Shown here: piece after piece, positions 1-11,392 of the stretch
How the letters are laid out: each line of letters begins with the position of its first letter
Position numbering within the stretch: the stretch's first letter is position 1
From: Cryptomeria japonica
Taxonomy: Eukaryota > Streptophyta > Pinopsida > Cupressales > Cupressaceae
DNA length: 64,000 nt
Assembly (NCBI RefSeq): GCF_030272615.1
Contig: NC_081407.1
Coordinates: forward strand, 137,830,897-137,894,896
Reading direction: 5' to 3'
Translations under genes and position numbers: made by a program
The notes under the pieces: model-generated
What the model was told of the DNA's origin: nothing
Seen by the model: only the letters and a program-made list of their open reading frames with translations
The model's database searches: none

Positions 1-535
1 TCTCTGTGGTGACAAGTGTCAAGGAGCCTTGCTCATAAGAGGGCAAGTGTCCAAGGGAGGAGACATGTGGCCTAAGTGCCATGTGTCTCAAGGGGAAAAT
101 ATCCAACCCATGGGAGGTTAGGATAAGGAGGTTAAGATGTGCAAGATAGGATAGGGTTAGTTAAACCCAAGGTTAGGTGGAATGGGTTAGGTTAGGGGAT
201 GGTTAGGTTAGGTGGTTAGAAGTTAGGAGGCATGTAGGTAATTTGAATTTAAAAATTCAAATAATAGGAAAAGGCTAATTAACTTTCAACAACTCATAAA
301 TTGATTTGTTTTAATTAATTAGGGGATTAAAAGAAATGAATTAAATGGGGGAGGATTAATTAATTTAGATTATTTAATCAAAGAGGATTATTGAAATGGA
401 CCTATTAAATAAATCCTTAGATTTATTAATAAGTAGGTGAATGGGGGAATTTAATCAAATTTCTAGTGAATTCAATTAAATTGGGAAGGGGGATTATTTA
501 ATTATTTATCTTTAGACCATTTTTATGTGTATACA
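1..535 (-). repeat. 3' LTR of the outer Gypsy element, truncated by the window start
   Basis: It matches the right-hand LTR 38923-39472, with about 15 extra bases in the right copy near its end. The LTR ends at ...gtataca and is followed at once by a pyrimidine run that is the polypurine tract of the minus strand. About 630 bases of this LTR lie left of the window, judging from the 1168-bp right copy. Confidence 0.85.
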
Positions 536-550
536 TTTTGCCCCTCTTTG
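536..550 (-). promoter_or_regulatory. Polypurine tract (plus-strand primer site) of the outer Gypsy element
   Basis: On the minus strand this reads CAAAGAGGGGCAAAA directly before the LTR start TGTATAC. This is the expected place and composition for the RNase H-resistant primer of second-strand synthesis. Confidence 0.7.
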
Positions 551-2274
551 AAGCGAGGTGTGATGACCCACTGATTCAAAGAGTGATCTCATTTTGATGA
601 TGTTGATACGATCTTGGTTCGATAGGATGTCCTAGACATTGATTGATAAATTGCGGTACGATGATGCCCCCTCAGGAGATTAATTGAGATAATTGACCTT
701 TGGAGTGTTTGGATAATTGCAAAATCGATTTCCCGATTAGAAATGATTTGATTTCTGCAATGTTGATTGATGAAAGTGTGAGTTCTTTGATCACTATGAT
801 GTGGTTCTTGATGTGATGATTGATAAAGCTTGATTTGATCGATAATATTGATTAGATTGATAAGATTGATTAGATTGATATCTAGTCTGGTTTCAGGAAT
901 AACACCTTCTGTATAAGACAAAGATGATCAAAGTGTTTGGTTTCAGGAATGATATATCCTGTATAAGACTTGAACAAAATGGTTGGTTCCAGGAAAGATA
1001 CATCTTGTATAAGAAATGATAGAATGGATCAGATGAGATCGATTGATAGCATTGATAAAATTGATTGGATAGAGAACTGGCATTTTGTTGATATCCTGTT
1101 GCAAGAAGATTTAGATATGTTGATGTGAGTACAGTCAACAACATCTGGTGAGAGACGAGTCATCATTTTTATTTTGTATACACTTATGATGATAGATTGA
1201 TGATTCCTGTGATAAATTTGGCCTTGGAGAAGATGAGATTTTTGGGATCCTATGCAAGAATGAAAGGCAAGCTAAATGCAAATGCAAAATGCAAATGAAA
1301 TGCAATGCTGCGATTAGACCAGTCACTGGGTTATTGCTTTGTGTCATCATTGAGATTTTTAAAATGTGGGAAGTGAGTGCAAACATCGATGGTATAATTA
1401 AACAATGATGACCTGAGAACTACTTTCCTAGATTTTGATATTGCAAGTTAGCACAAGCATCGAGGTATAATTAAACCAAGATGACTTGAGTGTTGCTTGC
1501 ATAAAATAGGCAGTATTAACCATTTCTATATGCAAATTGGAAATATCTTTGATGATACTCCGATGATCATGTCGTGAGACAAATTTGCACATATTAATGA
1601 TTAATTTACAGAAAGTAGACAAGAAAAATATCACGGTCCTTCCTTGTTCCTCTAGTCAGAGACATCTTGGAGTCACTCAGAAATCATGATAGCAAAAATC
1701 AAGATATAAAAGTTGAACCAAAGTGTTAAAATCATTAATCAAAAGATATCATCCATTGATATGTGTGTGTCATTCTTAGATAAACATGCAATAGGTTGAT
1801 GGTTGATAATTTGATCTCGTGTTCAATGTTTGATGTATCTCAGTTTCGCATGACAAGAGTTGTCTAACTATTGTTCTACCTATTTGATGAAGCTCAAAAT
1901 GATCGAAAAGTTTTGCCCCCAACTAGGTGCAGGATTTTGCCCCAAGATGAGAAACAAATTTATTATGATATACCCAATGATCCAAACCATGGTGAGAAAT
2001 CACCTGCGATGCCTGCGTATGTACAAAGGTTTATTTATGGATATGGACAATGCTAATGGAAATGAATGCAAGTTGAAGGATGCATGAACCAATATATGGA
2101 AGAACTACCTGACAGATAGCACCTATTGCCAGGTTTTCACCATCTATTTTTATTGCACTTTTTCTCATATTTGTTTTATTTTTTTCATTGTTTTTGCTGT
2201 TTTTGTATTTTTAGATTTTCCATTGTTTTTTTTATTTTTTCTGCTTTTTCACTATTTTGAATTTTTTTGCTTTT
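551..2274. other. 3' non-coding region of the outer Gypsy element, with short repeats
   Basis: No coding region is supported. It holds GATTGAT-rich low-complexity DNA (about 590-880), three imperfect copies of a 55-60 bp unit with GGTTTCAGGAA...TGTATAAGA (887-1015), and a doubled block around GCAAACATCGATGGTATAATTAAA (1378 and 1448). Such long non-coding tracts between integrase and 3' LTR are common in large plant Gypsy elements. Confidence 0.5.
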
Positions 2275-3420
2275 TCAGACATAAAACTTCTTTGAATGCA
2301 TGCTATTGATGGGTTCCTCAATCTTATACCCATCCTGTGTTGATAGCTGATAGGCCCCTGATCCAAATACTGATGTGACCACAAATGGACCTAACCAGTT
2401 TAATTCAAACTTCCCTTTGTTTTCTCGATCTGCCTGATTGTGTGGATTTTCTTTTAGTACTAGTTCTCTAGATTGAAATTCTCCTAGTTTGACCTTGTGA
2501 TTATAACTACGACACATTCTTTATTGATACACCTTTAAATGATCAAAGGCATTTTGTCTTTGTTCATGGATCAATTCTAGTTCTTGTAGTCTAGATACTC
2601 TTTGTTCTTCATCTGGGATAAGGCTTTTTAATTATGCTCATAGAGAAGGTATCTCTACTTCTATTGGTAGTATTGCTTCTGATCCATAGACAAGAGAGAA
2701 AGGTGTGGCACCTGTTGGTGTGCAGATACTGGTATGGTAGGCCCATAGAGTAGGGTTCAATTGAATATGACAATCTCTGCCAGTATCCTTCACTATCTTT
2801 TTAAGGATTTTTCAGAATAGTTTTGGTCGATGCTTCTGCTTGACCATTCCCTTGTGGATAGTAGGGTGTGGAAAATCTGTGTTGGATCTTGAATTTCTAA
2901 CATAGCACTTGTACATCCTGGTTCTTGAACGGTCACCCATTATTAGTGATAATGGTCATGGGTATGCCATAGCGACATATGATGTAGTTCAAGATAAATG
3001 CATCAATTTGTTTTTTTGTGATATTGATGAGAGGTACTGCCTCAATCCATTTTGTGAAATATTTTGTAGCAACAAGGATAAATTTGTGACCATTGGATGA
3101 AGGAGGATTTATCTTTCCTACCAGATCAAGACCCCATTGGCAGAATGACCAAGATGTTCCAAAGCATGAAGTTCTTGTGTTGGTGCATGAATTAAATTTC
3201 CATGGATCTGACATTGTTTGCATGTTTTAGCTATCTAAAAAGAATCTCGTTCCATAGTTGGCCAATAATAGCCCAAGCGTATGAGTTTTTTTGAAAGGGT
3301 AATACCACTTGAATGAGTGCCACAAATACCGTTATGAAATTCATTTAAGGCCTTCTTAGATTCTTCTTTCTTGAGAGATCGTTAGAGAGTACCGTCTAGA
3401 ATGTGTTTAAAAAGGGTATT
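2275..3420 (-). pseudogene. Integrase of the outer Gypsy element (degenerate)
   Basis: The integrase joins element cDNA to the chromosome. On the minus strand an HHCC zinc-binding part (about 3350-3200; GICGTHSSG, GYYWPTM, CKQC) is followed by the catalytic core: LDLVGKINPPSSNGHKFILV carries the first Asp, TNNG replaces the usual TDNG, and [12 protein letters not shown] carries the Glu. The C-terminal part (2517-2275) ends KKFYV at a stop. At least four stop codons and a probable frame change break it. The loss of the second Asp would inactivate the core even without the stops. It lies directly after an RNase H domain, as in Tat-type Gypsy elements. Confidence 0.85.
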
Positions 3421-3699
3421 TGTGACAAGAGTATAATGGGAAGATTGGCAAATAAAGTTTCTCTTTTGGTTCTTTGACAAGTCAGGAGGGAGGATATTAT
3501 CTTTCAGGTATGTATAAGTTTAGCCATAGTGGAAGGAATCATGCCCAACAAGGTGACAAATAGTTTGGGAATCAAGACAATTATGTGCAGGGTAAAATAA
3601 CTCTTCCACCAAGAATTCGTAACGCTCTTGATTTTCCTGTGTCTAAAGTAGAGAAGCAAGTGTTTCCATGACATCTGTTGCTTTGTTGTCATTCCTCAA

Positions 3700-4020
3700 A
3701 ATCTGCTCAAAAGTTATTTTGATAAAGTATTTGTTGACATCATCAACCATCTTCTTATAAGGCATTAGATTTTCATCGTTTGTTTGATAATCGTCATTGA
3801 TTTGATTGATGACGAGCTAAGAGTCTCTAAAGACCTGAAGTTGTGTAATGTTCCATTCTATGGCCATTTTCACTCCTGTGACCAAAGCTTCATATTCTGC
3901 TATGTTGTTAGTGCATGGAAAGCTTAATTTGTACGCTTTTGGAATTGCATGACCTTACGGTGTAATGAATAGAGGGTAAGTGCAAGGTAATGAGTCACAA
4001 ATTCGCAGAAGTCCGTGCAT
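3700..4020 (-). pseudogene. RNase H domain of the outer Gypsy element, truncated at its N-terminus
   Basis: The minus-strand reading gives AIPKAYKLSFPCTNNIAEYE, then a stop inside the motif that is normally DSQLV, then NQINDDYQTNDENLMPYKKM and KATDVMETLASLL. This is the plant-type RNase H found next to integrase in Tat-like elements. The conserved N-terminal strand (FFDGS type) is barely recognisable near 4000. Homology stops at about 4030, where GGGGGCCC-rich DNA begins, so this is the left junction with the DNA transposon. Confidence 0.75.
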
Positions 4021-4029
4021 TGGAAAACA

Positions 4030-4265
4030 TGCTCTTAGAAATGGGGGCTTGTTTAGAAAAAATGGGGGCCCGTTTTAAAAAAATGGGGGCTCGTTTTCAA
4101 AAAACAAGGGCCCGTATTTTCTTCAAGCCCCCGAGTTGAAAGGTAATGGGGGCCCGAGGTGAAAATAAATGGGCTGCCATTTTGTTCTAAAACAAGGGCC
4201 CGCTTTCAAATAAAATGGGGGCCCATTTTTTTAAAACGGGCCCCCGTTTCTAAATCGTATTTTAT
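4030..4265. repeat. Left-end cluster of GGGGGCCC palindromic repeats
   Basis: About nine copies of ATGGGGGCCCGTTTT-like units occur in both orientations, with GGGCCC as palindromic core. A similar pair occurs at 30815-30876. Repeated short motifs at ends are typical of subterminal transposase-binding regions of plant DNA transposons; that role is inferred. Confidence 0.6.
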
Positions 4266-4924
4266 CCTTTTTTTCGAGCGGATTTTGTCATTTTTGCCCT
4301 GCAACTAAAGTGAGAAAAGGAGATTAAAAAATGGGCCCCATGCTGTGGACTCCATTTCAAGCCTCCACCACTATCCGAGGTACACATTCAATCATCCATT
4401 TTCACATTTTGTAATTTTCTTGTATATTTTTCCTGGTTTTTGAGTATTATTTAAATTTTTTTGGTATTATTTTAGTTTTTTTTTAAAAGTAGCCTATAAG
4501 TAAATTTGTTTTTTACATTTGTAAATTCTTAATTTTGATTTGAAATATTCTTCAATAGTTAACCCTAAACCCTAATCAACAAATTTACAAATCAAAACCA
4601 AATCTAGATAGTTAACAAAACAAAATATCAAATTTACAAGATACAAGTTATCTCAGAAACACCAAAACCAAAACCAAATTGAAACAAAACCGTAACTAAA
4701 TGGAAATCAAAATGAAAACCAAATCTAAACAAAATCGAATGGAATGGAAATCAAAACCAAAACCAAAACCAAATCGAAACAAAACCGAAACTAAACGGAA
4801 ATCAAAACCAAATCCAAACCAAACCGAAACTAAATGGATGTATCAAAACTGAAACCAAAATGAAATATTCATTAAGAATTAACCATTGACATAGTCAAAT
4901 TATTATAGATTTGATAGCTATTTT
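4266..4924. other. AT-rich subterminal DNA with A/C-rich simple repeat
   Basis: No gene is supported. From 4560 to 4870 there is a degenerate run of AAACCAAA / GGAAATCAAAACC units. Two telomere-like CCCTAAA copies at 4563 are too few to mean a telomere. Confidence 0.5.
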
Positions 4925-5300
4925 CCTATTATTCCATGACATGACATAATAGGACCAATTATGGACCTATTATGGCATGTCATGGCGTAATAGGACATAT
5001 TGTGCCATCATGGCATATTAAGGCATGTCGTGACATAATAGGAATATAGTAGGTCCTATTATGCCATGTCATGGCATAATAGGACACATTATGCCATGAT
5101 GGAAAATTATGTTCCTATTATGCCATGTCATGGTATGACAGGACCAACTATGGACCTATTATGCGACACATTATGTCATGATGGCATAATATGTCCTATT
5201 ATGCCATGACATTGCATAATAGGTCCATAGTTGGTCATGTCATACCATGACATGGCATAATAGGACCTATTATGCCATCATGGCACAATAGGACTGTTAA
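4925..5300. repeat. Array of long inverted repeats built on CCTATTATGCCATG
   Basis: The segment is made of overlapping copies of a hairpin module. The best example, 5053-5085, is a perfect 33-base inverted repeat with 16-base arms and one central base (arm GTCCTATTATGCCATG). Other copies carry one to three mismatches. It lies in the left subterminal part of the DNA transposon. Confidence 0.85.
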
Positions 5301-5516
5301 ATGTTTCTAGGAATTATTTTTTTAGGTGACCATTCCACTTCTAGCAAGCCACCATTCTAGTTCTTTAAATTGAACATATGTACCAAAATTGTTCTTAATC
5401 CTCATTAGGCAATACAAAAGTTACCACTATTAGTTATTGGTACCTTTCTAGTGCCTTGGATCATTTTTAGGTGACCATGTGGCCTTTTGGGCTATTCTAG
5501 TGGGTTATGGGAAGTC

Positions 5517-5735
5517 AAAAAAATAGGCGAGATGTTTTAAATTTCATGGATTAGACAAAATCCATAATTAAAACCACAATTTGAGCTACTGGACATAGAG
5601 TTGTATATTCAAAAAAAATAGGCGAGATGTTTTAAATTTCATGGATTAGACAAAATCCATAATCAAAACCACTATTTATAAATGTTTTTTTTAAAACTAA
5701 AATAGATTCTTCTTTGACATAGAGTTGTCTATAAT
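5517..5735. repeat. Tandem duplication of about 94 bp
   Basis: AATAGGCGAGATGTTTTAAA and the following 45 bases occur at 5522 and again at 5617. The bases after each (GACATAGAGTTGT) are repeated too. It lies just 5' of the plus-strand gene. Confidence 0.75.
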
Positions 5736-6892
5736 TCATGTATATCTTTATATATGTAGGAGCTCTTTGTTATCATGGATGTCTCAATTAGATCAATTTC
5801 ATAGACGATGACAAAAGTTGTGTGATTTTTATGCCGATGGTTTAACTTATAGGCAAATCAATGATCTTAAAATAACCAAAGCTCATTTATCTCCATATTT
5901 TACTAACCCAAAAAATAAGAGAACCAATGCAATCTAGCCAGAAAATAATTTCAATTAGGTGGTGTGATCATCCAGAAATGGCTAGACACTTTTGGGATAG
6001 ATGGTGGATGTTTTTGATTATCCACCACATCGTAATTATGAGGTTCCTTTATATTTTTTGAATAAATTATACTGTGAGTTTGTAATGCACCAAAAACTAG
6101 ATTATTTTGATCTTAAATCATTCCAGGGTGTTGGTCGTGGAATGCCACAACATAGATTAGGGGCATGCAATAATAATCCCTTACCAGATCCGCCCATAGT
6201 TCCACTTGTTGCTCCATCAATTCCTGCAGATGTGCATAATACATCATTCATTTCAACATTAGATGCTTTGACTTCCCTCATAGGTAACCTAAGTGAGAAA
6301 GATACACACATGGCATCCACTCCTCGATCGATGCCACATATGTGTACGAGCTATCATCAGATGTGTGTAGGTCCTACTACTGATCCAAGATCCTCTTCAG
6401 TTGCAATTGAGTATGATGCAACAAATGATACTATGATGACATCATATATGGATTTTCTTTGCTTAGATGATCATCTTGAGTAGGTATAGATATATATACA
6501 TGTACATGTCAATCTAATACTTCATTAAATATAGGTATAAATTAAGTGAATGTCTTTTTTCTATACAATCTAATACTTCATTAAATAAATTTGGTTTATG
6601 TAGATAAGGACTACACCAAATGTTTGAGTCAATATTGCACACAACTTGACACACCTTTTGGGGTATAGTATCAATTTCTATCTAGACATTGTACTAGCTT
6701 TTTAATTTAATATGTTATCATCGTATACTATATAAATTTTCATGTTGATGCATTGAATGCTTCTTTCTCCAGGCTTCAGGTCATGAGGGACCCTCTACAT
6801 CACATCGAGAAGATGGCATGACAAATGTGACACCATCTATTGTATGTATCTTAGAATTCATTAATTAAATATGAACTCTTACAACATGTAAC

Positions 6893-7714
6893 TGTTAGGG
6901 TTCCCACAGATACTGAGAGGGGGGGTGAATCAGTATCTGACCGGTAATGAAATTTTCTTAAAACTGAATATACAAAATATAAAGTAACAGTGTACCAGTA
7001 TGCAAGAATTAATGCAAATAACAAAATCAAAAGCATCCACATGAAAAGAAAACCATAACACAAAATGTTTAACGAGGAAACCCGGTGTGGGAAAAACCTC
7101 GGTGGGATTTGTGACCCACAATATTCACTTACTGGCCAATAAGAGAATATTACTTACAATAGGGGCCTGCACATGCAGGAAGGCCAACTGCTTAGAGCTC
7201 ACTGCTCAACAAGAAGTCACACTGACTTACAAAGAGGATTTACACAAATCCAATATTCTGTACTGCTTTACAATAGCATCTTCAATGCCAGATTCAGTAC
7301 CGATTCCTGCTCTGTTCTTTACATATACCCTTGACCTACAATTCGCACATTAGGTCTGCCTTATAATTTTTTATTACATCCTCACCATATCCTACAAGTG
7401 CCTACAATGATCTCTTTTATATACAAGAGTCATTTTACAATTTGCCAAGTCGGCTTACAATGATAAACAAAATATTACATATCAAAAATCCTGTCGGCCT
7501 CTGTGCCGGTATACATATTTCCTTCTGTGCCGGTGTACATCTTTTGTGTCAGTGCCGGTGTATATTGATTTTGTTGATGCCGGTGCACTGTTCTGTTTGA
7601 GTAATGCTTTTCCGGTATAATGTCTTTGCCAGTGCCATAGGATTGCAAGGTTGCCATCAATGACAAAACCTTCAATCACACACAATGTCTCATTGGAGTG
7701 TCCATATGCCAACA
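6893..7714 (-). repeat. 3' LTR of element A (822 bp)
   Basis: Plus-strand bounds are TGTTAGGGTTCCC ... ATGCCAACA. It carries GAGAGGGGGGGTGAATCAG near one end and the block AACGAGGAAACCCGGTGTGG (7071) shared with other LTRs here. It aligns to 12622-13502 apart from a 59-bp duplication in that copy. Confidence 0.92.
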
Positions 7715-7946
7715 ATCTCCCCCTTTGGCATTGATGGCAACACTCATGAGAAATTTCAAAAAGATATAAAAAATGTGTATACCAAAAAAAATGTTACCAA
7801 AAATATGAGGGCTCCCCCTGAGCATGTGATCCCTGTGTTTTGAATTTTCTCATCTACTACTCCCCCTTTGGTATCAATGAGAAAGGTTAGTAGATTTGTA
7901 GTTGTACCAATACATAACCTCAACCTTGTAGTTGGGTAGTTATTAG
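7715..7946 (-). promoter_or_regulatory. Three polypurine tracts of element A
   Basis: On the minus strand CAAAGGGGGAG occurs at 7870-7860, TCAGGGGGAGC at about 7821-7811 and CAAAGGGGGAG again at 7727-7717 next to the 3' LTR. The flanking words are also alike (CATTGATACCAAAGG, GCATTGATGGC). Multiple polypurine tracts before the 3' LTR are a known Sirevirus hallmark. Element B has the same three. Confidence 0.75.
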
Positions 7947-10900
7947 CTAAAGAATATTTCTCAAAATTAAGTTTATACCATCCATAAACTTCTTGCTCTC
8001 CTTTATTGCTATCTCAGTTCTGTGTACTATATCGGTGAGATGTTGTAAGTGCTCTGCTGGTGTTTTGCTACCCTGTTTTAGTGCCTCTGAGATTTCCTTA
8101 TGCAGAGATGCTAAATAGTCCAATCTTGGACTTAGTTTAGATCTCAAAAATTTTGCCTTGTTTATTATTTTCTCTTTTTCTCTTTCTAATTTAAGCAATT
8201 CTTCCTCAAAATTTGTTATCTTTTCCTCAAAAACTGATAATGTATCGGGTGAGTTAACAAAATCATCAGCAAGTTTATTGATCTCTTCCTATACCTTGCT
8301 TATCTTTTTGTCTACATCCGTGGTCAAAAGGTTTATCTTACAGGGGTCTTTATACAGAGTTTTGTACTCTTTCAATAAATTGCACAGTTCCGGTAGAAGT
8401 GTGTCAAATTTCCTGTTACACTTCTTTATTCCTTCCTCAAAGAATTTCTGTTTTTCTTTTTCTACACTTTCCTTTACAGTTTCTACCTTTGATTGCTCAA
8501 AATTTCCAGAAATATTTTTACAAAGTGTATCCAACTAGCCTAAAGAATCTTTGTTGGTTATATTACAATTTGGAGCTATTAATTTCAAAACTAGAATTGA
8601 ATCATCTATTGCTTTATATGCTTGTGAGCTATAATCGGTTATTTTCTTGATAGAATCGAGCAATACCTCTGTTACATTTGATGATGACCCAGTAAACTAA
8701 GTGCCGGTGGAAGGGACCATGCTGGTATTGACCTCGGGTAGGTTTGTTTGGGTCTCCACGGTTTTTCTTGCATCATTTCTTACCGGTGGCATCTGTTCTT
8801 GAGCCTTTAGCTCTGTTGGTTGCTCTGTTTGTGTTCCAGATTCCTTCTTTTTCTCTGAATCTACTACCGGTTGCTCTTTATTATCAGATTTCTCTGTGGT
8901 ATCCTTATCTACCACTATGTTGATTTTTTGAGTATCAACATTCACAGTATATAGGACTTCAGGATTAGGATTGTTATCCTCTGTGTCCATGCTCTCAGCT
9001 GCCAGTTGATCTTCTGCAGTTGTTTTTACCGGTTGAGTATTTAAAGGAGGTGGGGGTAAGTTGTCTCTAATCTTGATACTTGGCGATGCACCAACTTTAC
9101 CTTTCCCTTTGTCCTTTTGATATACCAGAATGGGCTTGGGATTCATATATTCTTCTTGTTTTTCTTTTTCAATCAAGAATCTATCCCAACCATCTTCTGT
9201 TTCAGTTGAGACTTTAGTAACTCTACCTGCCATTAATGATATTTGCTGGTGTGCAGTGGAAAAGACTGTCCAGTTGGCCTGAGCTATCAAATCATCAATT
9301 TCCTTAGGTGAGTTGGCCGGGTATACTGCAAGTAATTTCTCTATTTTTATTTTCTTATCTAACTCAATTATTCCTTGCCTTCTGGCCTCAAGTCTCTTAT
9401 ATAATTCATCAGGAATTTCATTTAGGACTTGCATCAAAAACTTTTTATACATGTCCATGTGTAGTATAACACTTTCCTCAATTTTTCCTTTCTCATCTTC
9501 TCATAGGATGTCATAGATTTTCCCTATGTTTTTCAATTTTCCTTCCACTGTGATTTCATCCAGTAGTATGTCAAAAGGAGCCAAGTCAGTGTCTGTCTTC
9601 TTCTTCCTTTTGGGGGTCAGCTTTTTCTTAGGCGTGGCTTTCTTGACTGGAGACCTTACAACTTGTTGCTTCTGTCTTGTCCTTCTAGGTGAAGGAGTGG
9701 ATACCGGTGAGGGGTCTCTTTTCCTCACAACTCTTTTGAATGTTGCTGGCATATCTCCTTCTGAGGAGGTATCTACCGGTGATAGATGAGTTTCAGGCTG
9801 TTGGGCTGCCAACTCATCTTCTGTTATGCCAGTTTTCTTCAATACATCATCTTTTAAGGCTTTTGCTTGCCTGCTTCCTTTCCTCACAGATGCCTCAACT
9901 TTCTTTACTCTCTTCTTGGATTGAATTTCACTTTCAATGTTCTCAGCACTACCAAATACTTCTTCCTTTGGTTCATGGGGGGCTTCCAGAAGTGCTTGGG
10001 CATAAGTTTCCACTATGTGGTCATCTGTTTCATACCCCATTTCTGTAACCTAGATTGTTCTTGGGATGACTGCTTCCATCCAGATCTCATCCTTTTTTAT
10101 TACAAAACAAATGTCATCCTTGTATTTGTTGACAATTTCCTGTGATAGTCTGATCCTCTTATTCATTTTGACCTTTAGTGCTTGAAAATACTCATGGATA
10201 TTCTTTTCTTTGTTTTCACCCATGTTGTTGAATAAGTCAGACAATTGTTTTCCTACCGGTATGTCAAATCCAAAATCCTTGTTGCCTATATCGGGAGCCT
10301 GTTTGGTTATATGTAGCATTAAGCGTACAAGCAAATTTCCAAATCTAAAGGTTCCTTTCTTATCCTTCTTGATTTTTGCTAAGTTATCAATTAACTCATC
10401 TTTTAACCATTCACAGATGTCAATTTTTACATTGTTCTTAACCATGTCATAAGCAATTTTTATGCATAAACTGGAAACAAAATTAAGCCTATTTGCATGA
10501 GTTGCTTTGTAACCTAGAATCATGCTAATGAATCTCACATTTGTATCAGTTACATCATTAACCCTCAATGATCTTTTGTCGGATGTTGCACCAATTAGTT
10601 TCATTACTAGGTCATTGGAGACCTTCTTGGTTTTGTCGGGTCTGGTACCGGTGGAAGGTAACCCTGTTACTGCTTTCACAGCTACCTTTGTAATTTTGTG
10701 CACTGAGTCAAGCCAAAAGAATGAGCCATGTACCTTGCTGAGAACTATCCTAATTACTTCCTTGGGAAATTCAGGAATGCAGAGGATTTCAGTGAATCCT
10801 AGGGTTTCAACAATTTGGTGTTCAGGTTTCACATTTAAGACATTGTCACATATAACAAATTTGTACATGTCTTTGATTTCTTCATCACCTATTTCCTCTA

Positions 10901-11087
10901 TGTTGCAATGAATGTACATTCTAGGGTCTTTTGCATAAACAACACCCTTTGGAATTTGGGAAAAAGCACCTGTGTTGTCATCTTTCTTAGCTACCTCGGG
11001 AACTAGCTCAAACACGGGCCTAGGTCATTTTATAACCTCGACTACTATAGGGTTTGCTATGAATTCAGGTGCAGAGGAGGATGCCAT
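7947..11087 (-). pseudogene. ORF2 of element A: about 1,046-residue protein of unknown function
   Basis: The frame runs unbroken in phase from ATG 11087 (MASSSAPEFIANP) to a stop at 7949-7947, interrupted only by six in-frame stops (11025, 10050, 9501, 8697, 8535, 8289). Residues 1-345 form the best conserved part (YIHCNIEE, VETLGF, AVTGLPSTG, RPDKTKK, GATSDKRSLRVND, ICEWLKDELIDN, FGFDIPVG). A Ser/Pro/Lys-rich stretch follows with KKKLTPKRKKK near 480-500, NLS-like. Then come an acidic polar middle with KDKGKGK, and a coiled-coil C-terminus from about 800 (FEEELLKLEREKEKI). Element B carries the same protein. No protease, integrase or RT motif, signal peptide or membrane segment is seen. It occupies the place of pol. 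I do not recognise the family; a remote link to plant transposon-associated helical domains is possible but untested. Confidence 0.8.
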
Positions 11088-11392
11088 GATGATAAATACC
11101 TTTTTCTGCCTTTGGATGGATTGATTGCTGAAGTGCTTTGCCTCTTTGCTTGGAATGCCTTAGCTTGTAAATCTTTGCGCTCTCTGAAAGTTTTAATTCA
11201 CGGTGAAATGAAATGGAGCCAAAAACTTAATTTATAAAGTCTTTTCTGCCACCTACCACATTAATTGTTTGCCGGTAATGTATTAACTCAACTTTATTTG
11301 CCGGTAATGAAGGATTTTCAACTTCTTTTCTCTAACCGAGGGAATAATAGCACATGTGTCATTAAATTGCCAAACCCTCAAGATAATTTTCT
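11088..11392 (-). other. Spacer between gag and ORF2 of element A
   Basis: The 305-base spacer has no ORF. It contains a purine/pyrimidine-mixed leader and is matched in element B (43711-44013), including CCGGTAATGAAGG-like and CATTTAATG words. It separates two frames, so ORF2 must use its own initiation or a spliced message; which one is not visible. Confidence 0.5.

Noticed and set aside
4560-4580. Telomere-like CCCTAAACCCTAA
   Set aside because: Only two units inside an A/C-rich simple repeat; no array.
6001-6483. Independent host gene of 160 codons
   Set aside because: It lies between transposon end motifs and continues into short exons shared with the transposon gene; no host homology recognised.
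8158-10452. Plus-strand ORFs of 80-129 codons with membrane-like composition
   Set aside because: They are antisense to ORF2 of element A, whose Lys/Glu-rich codons give Phe/Leu/Ser on the other strand.
7947-11087. ORF2 as an envelope-like protein of a Sirevirus
   Set aside because: No signal peptide, transmembrane helix or glycoprotein-like Cys pattern is visible, and the ORF occupies the pol position.
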